Assembly: GCA_947629245.1 (NCBI GenBank)
Contig: CANRDC010000019.1
Span: 1-38,045 of the forward strand
Direction of reading: 5' to 3'
DNA length: 38,045 nucleotides
Origin: an uncultured Oscillospiraceae bacterium
Lineage (GTDB): Bacteria; Bacillota; Clostridia; Oscillospirales; Oscillospiraceae
The position numbers and the translations under genes were made by a program. Each line of letters begins with the position of its first letter. Positions within the stretch are counted from its first letter, which is position 1. This document shows, piece by piece, positions 32,774 through 38,045 of this stretch. The notes below the pieces were generated by a model. That model worked only from the letters and a program-made list of their open reading frames with translations. It ran no database searches and was not told the origin of the DNA.

Positions 32774-34607
32774 GCAGCATCTCCAACACGGCCCTCGTAA
32801 GGGAGCCGTTGTCCAGTCCCATCTTTTCCCGCAGCTTTTCCGGCGCTCCGTGCTCCAGAATGCCGCCGCCCAGGTTGACCAGCCGGGCCGCCCGCAGGGC
32901 TGCGCCCGCCTGCTCCGCCGCGGCCAGCAGCCGCTCGCCCACGCATCCGGCGGCGCAGGCCTCCTCCGCCGCCAGCAGCGCCCCCGTCTTTTTCACCGAC
33001 GCGAGCACGGCGTCCGTGTCCAGCGGGGACAGGACGTTGATCTTCACCACTTCCGCGTCGACGCCCCTGTCATACAGCGTTCGGGCCGCCGCCAGCGCCT
33101 CGTTGATCTCGGTGCCGTAGGCGGCGATGGTCACGTCCGAGCCCGCGCGCACCACGGCGCACGCTTCCCCGGACGTGTCGGTCTGGAAAAGGCCCTCGCC
33201 GCCCCTGGGGTAGCGCACCGCCACGGGGCCCGTATCCTCCAGCACCGCTTTGCGGAGCATGGTCCGCAGCTCGGCAAAGCTGGACGGGGCGTATACCTTC
33301 ATGCCCGGCACGGTGGCGAGATAGGCCACGTCGAAAGCCCCCTGGTGGGTCTCCCCGTCCCGGCCCACGATGCCCGCCCGGTCCACGCCGAACACCACAT
33401 GCAGTCCCATCAGGGCCACGTCGTGGATGAGCATGTCATAGCTTCTCTGTAAAAAGGTGGAATAGACCGCGAACACCGGCTTCAGCCCCTGGGCGGCCAT
33501 GCCGGCCGCCATAGCGCAGGCGTGCTCCTCGGCGATGCCCACGTCGTAAAACCGGTCGGGGAATGCCTCCTGGAAGCCGATGAGGCCCGTGCCCTCCTTC
33601 ATGGCGGCGGTGATGGCCGCCACGGTGGGGTCCTCTCCGGCGATCTCCGTGAGCGTCCGGCCGAACACGGAGGAGAAATCCTCCCCCGTATAGCGGGGCA
33701 CGCCGGTCTTTGCGTCAAAGGCCCCCACCCCGTGGAACGCCTCCGGGGCCTTCTCCGCCGGAGGATAGCCCCTCCCCTTTTGGGTGATCACGTGCACCAG
33801 CACCGGCGCGCCGTATTCCTTGGCCCAGCGGACGGCGTTCTCCACCTTGCGGATATCGTGGCCGTCGATGGGGCCGATATACTCAAAGCCGAAGTCGTCG
33901 AAAATATTCTCGGGGATGATCCGCTCCTTCAGCCACTGCTTCATACCGCTCAGCACGGTGGACACGCCCGGTATCCGGGGCAGGAAGGTGTTCCGATACC
34001 ACTTTTTGAACTTGATATACTCGACTCTCGTGCGCATGCGGCCCAGCATGGACGCCAGCCCGCCCACGCTCTCGTTGATGCTCATGCCGTTATCATTGAG
34101 CACGATCACCAGCGGCTCGCCGCTGTGTCCGGCGTCGGACAGGCCCTCGTAGGCCATGCCCCCGTTGAGGGCCCCGTCGCCGATGAGGGCCGCGACGCTG
34201 TAGTCCGCCCCCAGGGCCGTCCTGGCTCGGGCCATGCCCAGCGCCACCGACACGGAGTTGGAGGCGTGACCGGCGATGAAGGCGTCGTGAACGCTCTCAT
34301 AGGGCCGGGGAAAGCCCGCCAGACCGCCCATCTCCCGGAAGGCGGAAAAATCCTTCCGGCCCGTCAGCAGCTTATGGGTATAGCACTGGTGGCCCACGTC
34401 GAACACCAGCCGGTCCCGGCTCGTGTCGTAGACCCGGTGCAGCGCCACCGTCAGCTCCACGCTGCCCAGATTGGAGGCCAGATGCCCCCCGTGCTCCGAC
34501 AGGGAGCCGATCAGAAACCGCCGTATCTCCCGGCACAGCTCATCCAGCGCCTCCGGCGGAAGCGCCCGCACGTCCTCCGGGCCGTGTATATTATCCAAAA
34601 GGCTCAT
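32754..34607 (-). CDS. dxs: 1-deoxy-D-xylulose-5-phosphate synthase
   Basis: This 617-aa thiamine-diphosphate enzyme condenses pyruvate and glyceraldehyde 3-phosphate in the first step of the MEP isoprenoid route. Features are [14 protein letters not shown] (71-84), the ThDP motif GDGALNGG to NDN (143-173), AFHGVGAFD and the pyrimidine-domain [15 protein letters not shown] and [16 protein letters not shown] place the start at the ATG at 34607 (MSLLDNIHG), which matches family N-termini, although another in-frame ATG exists at 34625 and neither has a clear ribosome site. A promoter just upstream separates it from ispA. Both isoprenoid genes are adjacent. Confidence 0.95.
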   Translation of the reverse strand: MSLLDNIHGPEDVRALPPEALDELCREIRRFLIGSLSEHGGHLASNLGSVELTVALHRVYDTSRDRLVFDVGHQCYTHKLLTGRKDFSAFREMGGLAGFPRPYESVHDAFIAGHASNSVSVALGMARARTALGADYSVAALIGDGALNGGMAYEGLSDAGHSGEPLVIVLNDNGMSINESVGGLASMLGRMRTRVEYIKFKKWYRNTFLPRIPGVSTVLSGMKQWLKERIIPENIFDDFGFEYIGPIDGHDIRKVENAVRWAKEYGAPVLVHVITQKGRGYPPAEKAPEAFHGVGAFDAKTGVPRYTGEDFSSVFGRTLTEIAGEDPTVAAITAAMKEGTGLIGFQEAFPDRFYDVGIAEEHACAMAAGMAAQGLKPVFAVYSTFLQRSYDMLIHDVALMGLHVVFGVDRAGIVGRDGETHQGAFDVAYLATVPGMKVYAPSSFAELRTMLRKAVLEDTGPVAVRYPRGGEGLFQTDTSGEACAVVRAGSDVTIAAYGTEINEALAAARTLYDRGVDAEVVKINVLSPLDTDAVLASVKKTGALLAAEEACAAGCVGERLLAAAEQAGAALRAARLVNLGGGILEHGAPEKLREKMGLDNGSLTRAVLEMLHGKDKA

Positions 34608-34660
34608 ATCGTCAACACCAAACATCTATCGTCGGAAACTCGTCGCCCCACAGGTCTCAT

Positions 34661-34689
34661 ATCATAACAAAATACGCCTTGAAATGCAA
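34661..34689 (-). promoter_or_regulatory. dxs promoter embedded in the ispA terminator
   Basis: On the minus strand TTGCAT (34689-34684) and TATGAT (34666-34661) are exactly 17 bp apart. The -35 box lies in the loop and second arm of the terminator hairpin. Confidence 0.6.
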
Positions 34690-34699
34690 GGCGTATTTT
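34669..34699. terminator. Terminator between ispA and dxs
   Basis: A perfect 13-bp stem (AAAATACGCCTTG and complement) with a 5-nt loop gives T-rich flanks on both strands; on the minus strand the run is TTTTGTTATG. Confidence 0.85.
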
Positions 34700-34727
34700 G
34701 CATATTTTCATTACAGAATGAATACTC

Positions 34728-35540
34728 TCAGTTCTCCCGGCCCGCCAGCTTTTCCGTCAGCGCCCGGAGAAAGACCGTGTCGTCGAACGCGTCCAGCAGC
34801 CGGTAGGCGTCCCGTGTGTACTCCTCCGTCATGGCCCGGCACCTCTCCGGCCCCAGCAGGGCGCAGAAGCCGTCCCCGTCCAGCAGGTCGTCCCGGCACT
34901 GGAAGGCCATGCCCAGGGCCGCGCCGAAATCCCGGGCGGCGGCCACGGTCCTCTCCCCGGCTCCGGCGGCGGCGGCGCCCATGGCGCAGGCCGCGGCGAT
35001 GAGGGCGGCGGTCTTGGCCGCGTCCGTGGCGGTCAGGCTCTCCGCCGTGGCGGGACCCTCCCCCAGGTCCATGAACTGGCCGCCGCAGATACCCCCCACC
35101 CCGGCAGCGGCGCTCAGGATCCGGCAGCAGCGGAAACGGTCCGCCTCTGGCACCGGCGCGTCGCAGATGGCGGCGAACGCCTCCGCCTGCAGGCAGTCCC
35201 CCGCCAGCACGGCGGTACTCTCGCCAAATTTGATATGGTTGGAGGGCCGGCCCCGGCGCTGGTCGTCGTCGTCCATGCAGGGCAGATCGTCGTGGATCAG
35301 GCTGTAGGTATGCAGCAGCTCCACGGCGCAGGCGACGGGCAGCGCGTCCTCCGGCTCCAGGCCGCAGACGCGGGCAAACTCCAGGCACAGCACGGGCCGC
35401 ACCCGCTTGCCACCCGCCTTCAGCGTATAGACCATGGCCTCTCTCAGCCCGTCGGACCCGTCTCCCGCGGGCACGAACCGGCCCGCCAGCCAGGTTTCCA
35501 CCATCGCCCGGTAATTTTCATACCGCTCCATTGCGTTCAT
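34728..35540 (-). CDS. ispA: Polyprenyl synthetase (farnesyl diphosphate synthase type)
   Basis: This 270-aa trans-prenyltransferase builds geranyl or farnesyl diphosphate from C5 units. The substrate motif GGKRVRPVLCLE (43-54), the first aspartate-rich motif LIHDDLPCMDDDDQRRG (81-97), GGQFMDL and the second aspartate motif FQCRDDLLDGDG are all present. The residue before the first motif and the short length fit FPP synthase rather than longer-chain enzymes. GAGGTAAG precedes the ATG at 35540. It lies 11 bp after xseB. A terminator follows, so dxs is expressed separately at least in part. Confidence 0.94.
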   Translation of the reverse strand: MNAMERYENYRAMVETWLAGRFVPAGDGSDGLREAMVYTLKAGGKRVRPVLCLEFARVCGLEPEDALPVACAVELLHTYSLIHDDLPCMDDDDQRRGRPSNHIKFGESTAVLAGDCLQAEAFAAICDAPVPEADRFRCCRILSAAAGVGGICGGQFMDLGEGPATAESLTATDAAKTAALIAAACAMGAAAAGAGERTVAAARDFGAALGMAFQCRDDLLDGDGFCALLGPERCRAMTEEYTRDAYRLLDAFDDTVFLRALTEKLAGREN

Positions 35541-35551
35541 AGCGTCTTACC

Positions 35552-35776
35552 TCACTCGAAGGGCAATTCCTCCGGCGCGCCGTCCGGCCCCTTGCGCAGC
35601 TGGACCACCTTCTGCTCCGCCTCGTCCAGCAGCCTTTCGCACGCGCGCAGCAGCCCCGCGCCCTCCTCGAAAAGCCCCAGGCTCTCCGCCAGAGGCGCGT
35701 CGCCCTTCTCCAGGCTCTTTACGATCTCCTCCAGCCGGGCCAGGGATCCCTCAAAGCTCATTTCCTTCTTCGCCAT
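35552..35776 (-). CDS. xseB: Exodeoxyribonuclease VII small subunit
   Basis: This 74-aa helical subunit of exonuclease VII shows the family pattern SFEGSLARLEEIVKSLEKGD followed by LAESLGLFEEGAGLLRACE. The complex with XseA degrades single-stranded DNA. GGAGG precedes the ATG, which lies inside the end of xseA (26-bp overlap). Confidence 0.95.
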   Translation of the reverse strand: MAKKEMSFEGSLARLEEIVKSLEKGDAPLAESLGLFEEGAGLLRACERLLDEAEQKVVQLRKGPDGAPEELPFE

Positions 35777-36971
35777 TGTGTACTTCCTCCACGATGCAGT
35801 CCAGGCTGCCTCCCGACAGCCGCACGTTGATCTTATCGCCCCTGGCGGCCTCCGCCGCCGAGCGGAGAGCCGCGCCGTTCTTCTCCGCGATGGAATAGCC
35901 CCGGCTCAGCACCTTCAGGGGACTGAGCGCGTCCAGCTTGGCCGCCAGAGCCACATAGGCCCGGCGCTTCTCACCGGCGATCTTCTCCCCCGCCGCAGAG
36001 AGATTCGACCGGGCGTAATCCAGCGCCATGCGCTTGGCGCCCAGATAGACCTCCGGGTCCGTCAGCGCCGGGCGGGCGGCCAGCTCTTTGAGCCGCCGGG
36101 ACAGCATGTCCAGCTTCTTGCCCATGGCCTGGCTCAGGCGGATATTGGTCTGGGCGGCCCAGGCCGCCACCTCCTCGATGTCCGGCCCCGCGATCTCCGC
36201 CGCGTTGGAGGGCGTGGCCGCCCGCCGGTCCGCCACATAGTCCGCGATGGTCACGTCCGGCTCGTGGCCCACGGCGGAGATGACCGGTATCTCGGACGCG
36301 TAGATGGCCCTTGCCACCCGCTCGTCGTTGAAGGCCCACAGGTCCTCCATGGACCCGCCGCCCCGGCCCGTGATGATCAGGTCCGCCACCTGATACCGGT
36401 TGGCGTAGCGGATGGCGCCAACGATCTCCGGCGGCGCCTCCGCCCCCTGGACACGCACGGGCAGGACCAGGATCTTCGCCAGAGGCCAGCGCCGACCCAG
36501 GACCCGGATGATGTCGTGCACCGCCGCGCCCGCGCCGCTGGTGATCACCGCCACCCGCCGGGGAAAGGCGGGCAGGGGCTTTTTGTGGTCCGCGTCGAAA
36601 AGACCCTCGGCGGCCAGCTTCGCCTTCAATTGCTCAAAGGCCACCTGCAGGTCCCCGGCCCCCTCCGGCATCAGGCCGGAGACGTACAGCTGATAGGCCC
36701 CGTCCCGGGGAAAGACGCCGACCCGGCCCGTGGCCGTGACGGACATGCCGCTCTCCGGCCGGAACCGGAGCTTTCCCGCGCTGGACCGGAACATCACGCA
36801 CCGCAGACTGCTCTCGGCGTCCTTCAGGGTGAAGTAGTGGTGTCCGGAGGGGTAGATCTTGTAGTTGGAAAGCTCCCCCCTCACCGCCACCCGGTTCAGA
36901 AACGGGTCGGCGTCCAAAAGCTCCTTCACATGCTCGTTCAGGGCCGAGACGGTAAAGACCATCTCATTCAT
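35751..36971 (-). CDS. xseA: Exodeoxyribonuclease VII large subunit
   Basis: This 406-aa catalytic subunit has an N-terminal OB-fold (VFTVSALNEHVKELLD, AVRGELSNYKIYPSGHHYF) and the Exonuc_VII_L domain (FPRRVAVITSGAGAAVHDI, ITGRGGGSMEDLWAFND, SAVGHEPDVTIADYVADRRA), then coiled coil and the closing LSRGYSIAEKNG. The ATG at 36971 has GAGG nine nt upstream and overlaps nusB by 8 bp; the longer open frame to 37055 is out-of-frame nusB sequence. Confidence 0.95.
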   Translation of the reverse strand: MNEMVFTVSALNEHVKELLDADPFLNRVAVRGELSNYKIYPSGHHYFTLKDAESSLRCVMFRSSAGKLRFRPESGMSVTATGRVGVFPRDGAYQLYVSGLMPEGAGDLQVAFEQLKAKLAAEGLFDADHKKPLPAFPRRVAVITSGAGAAVHDIIRVLGRRWPLAKILVLPVRVQGAEAPPEIVGAIRYANRYQVADLIITGRGGGSMEDLWAFNDERVARAIYASEIPVISAVGHEPDVTIADYVADRRAATPSNAAEIAGPDIEEVAAWAAQTNIRLSQAMGKKLDMLSRRLKELAARPALTDPEVYLGAKRMALDYARSNLSAAGEKIAGEKRRAYVALAAKLDALSPLKVLSRGYSIAEKNGAALRSAAEAARGDKINVRLSGGSLDCIVEEVHNGEEGNEL

Positions 36972-37431
36972 CGGGCTTGTCCTCGAGCGCGGCCTCGCCC
37001 CGGTAAAAGCCGCCCAGCACGCCGTTGATGAAGGCCACCACGTCCGGGTCCTCATAGCCCTTGGCCAGCTCCACCGCCTCGTCCATGGACGCCTTGTCCG
37101 GCACGTCGGGCATGTAGAGCACCTCGTACATGGCCTGACGCAGTATGGCCGCCGCGCTGCGGCTGATGCGCTCCGGACGCCAGCCTCTGGCGTATTTGCC
37201 GATGAGCCCGTCCAGCTCCTCTCTATGCTCCGCCACGCCCGTCACGCTCCGGCGGATGAAGTCCAGCTCCCGCTCCGAGGGGGCGCGCGCGTAAATGTCT
37301 CCTTCGGCGGCTAGGGTCTCATAGTGCTCCGGGTCGAAAAACGCCTCCACCGCCGCCAGGGGGTCCTGCCCCGTACCGGCCACGGAAAAGCCCAGCTGGA
37401 TGGCGATCTCTCTTGCTGCTGTTCTGGTCAT
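36964..37431 (-). CDS. nusB: Transcription antitermination protein NusB
   Basis: This 155-aa all-helical protein starts with TRTAAREIAIQLGFS, the usual NusB N-terminus, and ends with KASMDEAVELAKGY and VAFINGVLGGFYR. It works with NusE in antitermination of rRNA transcription. GGAGG lies only 4 nt before the ATG at 37431. A central insertion-like stretch (about 20-60) makes it slightly longer than typical NusB. It precedes and overlaps xseA. Confidence 0.94.
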   Translation of the reverse strand: MTRTAAREIAIQLGFSVAGTGQDPLAAVEAFFDPEHYETLAAEGDIYARAPSERELDFIRRSVTGVAEHREELDGLIGKYARGWRPERISRSAAAILRQAMYEVLYMPDVPDKASMDEAVELAKGYEDPDVVAFINGVLGGFYRGEAALEDKPDE

Positions 37432-37451
37432 GCTGCCTCCAAATACAACGA

Positions 37452-37472
37452 GGAGCCCCGGATGGGGGCTCC
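37452..37472 (-). promoter_or_regulatory. Hairpin between asp23 and nusB
   Basis: An 8-bp stem GGAGCCCC/GGGGCTCC with a 5-nt loop lies between the stop of the Asp23 gene and the ribosome site of nusB. It lacks a strong U tract, so partial termination or RNA stabilisation is more likely than full termination. Confidence 0.55.
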
Positions 37473-37493
37473 GATAGTCAGTGTCGCTGAATA

Positions 37494-37856
37494 TTATTTC
37501 TTGTCGAAGGAAACGCCCGTCACATGCACGTTCACCACGGTGTTCATGCCGGTGACGGATTCCACCTCGCCGCACACCGCGTCCTGGACCCGGACGGCGG
37601 TATCGGTGATGCTGCCGGAGGCGCGGACGACGATGAGCACGTCGATGGTGATCTTTTCATCGATGAATCGGATCTTCAGGCCCTTCACGGGATTTTTCCG
37701 CCCGAACAGATCCACCAGATCCGGGGTATTGGGGCTGCCAAGCCCGGCGACGCCCTCCACCTCGGCCACGGCCGCGCCCACCATGACGGCGATCACGTCC
37801 TCCGAGATGTTGACAGTGCCCTTCTCTTCCTGCTTGGTGATGTAGTTCTCCGCCAT
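37494..37856 (-). CDS. Asp23/Gls24 family envelope stress protein
   Basis: This 120-aa protein is a compact Asp23/Gls24 domain (ISEDVIAVMVGAAVAEVEGV, then KITIDVLIVVRASGSITDTA and a VNVHVTGVSF ending). Such proteins associate with the membrane face and cell-envelope homeostasis in Firmicutes. The position between the spoIIIA region and nusB is conserved in Clostridia. GGAGG lies 10 nt before the ATG and a promoter with a perfect -10 precedes it. Confidence 0.92.
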   Translation of the reverse strand: MAENYITKQEEKGTVNISEDVIAVMVGAAVAEVEGVAGLGSPNTPDLVDLFGRKNPVKGLKIRFIDEKITIDVLIVVRASGSITDTAVRVQDAVCGEVESVTGMNTVVNVHVTGVSFDKK

Positions 37857-37888
37857 CGCCCATGACCTCCCAAAAATCGGTTAGGGAC

Positions 37889-37917
37889 ATTATAGCACAG
37901 GCTTCCAAAAAAGAAAA
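37889..37917 (-). promoter_or_regulatory. Promoter of the asp23-nusB-xse operon
   Basis: On the minus strand a perfect TATAAT (37894-37889) stands about 30 nt ahead of the Asp23 start codon. The matching -35 is weak (TTTTCT-like at 17 bp). Confidence 0.5.
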
Positions 37918-37922
37918 GGGAT

Positions 37923-38045
37923 TTATTCCGTCACTTCGATGATATTGAGCGCCTGGGCGGTATAGTCGGTGTTGGACACCACCGCCTCGGTGATCTGGGC
38001 CACCTGGGTATCGGTCAGGCCCTCCACCGGCGCGGGCACCGCCAC
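37923..38045 (-). CDS. C-terminal end of a stage III sporulation protein, probably SpoIIIAH (partial)
   Basis: The minus-strand frame enters from the window edge and gives the last 40 residues (EGLTDTQVAQITEAVVSNTD, ending IIEVTE) before a TAA. The pattern and its place just ahead of asp23-nusB fit the end of SpoIIIAH, the last gene of the spoIIIA operon. SpoIIIAH forms part of the mother-cell channel to the forespore. Only the tail is visible, so the identity rests largely on gene order. Confidence 0.5.
   Translation of the reverse strand: MAVPAPVEGLTDTQVAQITEAVVSNTDYTAQALNIIEVTE

Noticed and set aside
35235..37028. A 597-codon plus-strand open frame across ispA, xseB and xseA
   Set aside because: It is antisense to three recognised genes, has no motif and no ribosome site.

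Overview
The window looks like a chromosomal segment of a GC-rich, spore-forming Clostridia, most likely an Oscillospiraceae-type gut anaerobe. The reasons are a Firmicutes housekeeping order (sporulation gene, Asp23, nusB, xseA, xseB, ispA, dxs, tlyA, nadK, argR, recN, tyrS), strong GGAGG-type ribosome binding sites, a ROK regulator, and many TRAP and peptide transporters. This assignment is inference from gene content; no rRNA or tRNA gene is visible.

Layout. (1) 2-2784, plus strand: the end of one ABC exporter half and a complete second half, closed by a terminator. (2) 2896-3365: a decayed large serine recombinase (5' end missing, one frameshift) that runs into a 31-bp sequence found again at 14320-14350 (30/31 identical, direct orientation). 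(3) 3371-13887, minus strand: a nine-gene apparent operon, in order of transcription a ROK regulator, a CyuA/CdsB-like cysteine desulfidase family protein, a peptide/nickel-type ABC importer (lipoprotein, two permeases, two ATPases), a UroD-superfamily protein with a zinc methyltransferase motif, and an amidohydrolase. (4) 13888-14729: a hairpin-rich intergenic stretch. (5) 14730-17957, minus strand: a FadH-like enoate reductase and a GntP-type permease, divergent from a LysR regulator (18261-19172, plus). (6) 19223-23734, minus strand: a TAXI-type TRAP binding protein, a fused TRAP permease, a PPC/DUF296 protein and an HpcH/HpaI aldolase. (7) 23735-24646: an IS200-type remnant and a small charged protein of unknown function. 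(8) 24649-27563, minus strand: a TrpXYZ-type ABC importer. (9) 27721-38045, minus strand: the conserved housekeeping cluster.

How the genes may work together. Region 3 reads as uptake and breakdown of a peptide-like or amide-bearing compound, possibly carrying sulfur or a methyl group: import by the Dpp-type system, hydrolysis by the amidohydrolase, methyl transfer by the UroD-like protein, and H2S/pyruvate/ammonia release by the desulfidase homologue, all under an autoregulated ROK repressor. Regions 5 and 6 look like two carboxylate uptake and catabolism units around one LysR gene: an enoate reductase fed by GntP, and a hydroxy-oxo-acid aldolase fed by TRAP. No substrate can be read from the sequence.

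The candidate new system is the 11-kb, repeat-bracketed operon at 3335-14350. The second is the TRAP/DUF296/aldolase plus GntP/enoate reductase block. Three of the import operons share one design: the binding-protein gene comes upstream of the membrane-component gene, with a strong hairpin between them.
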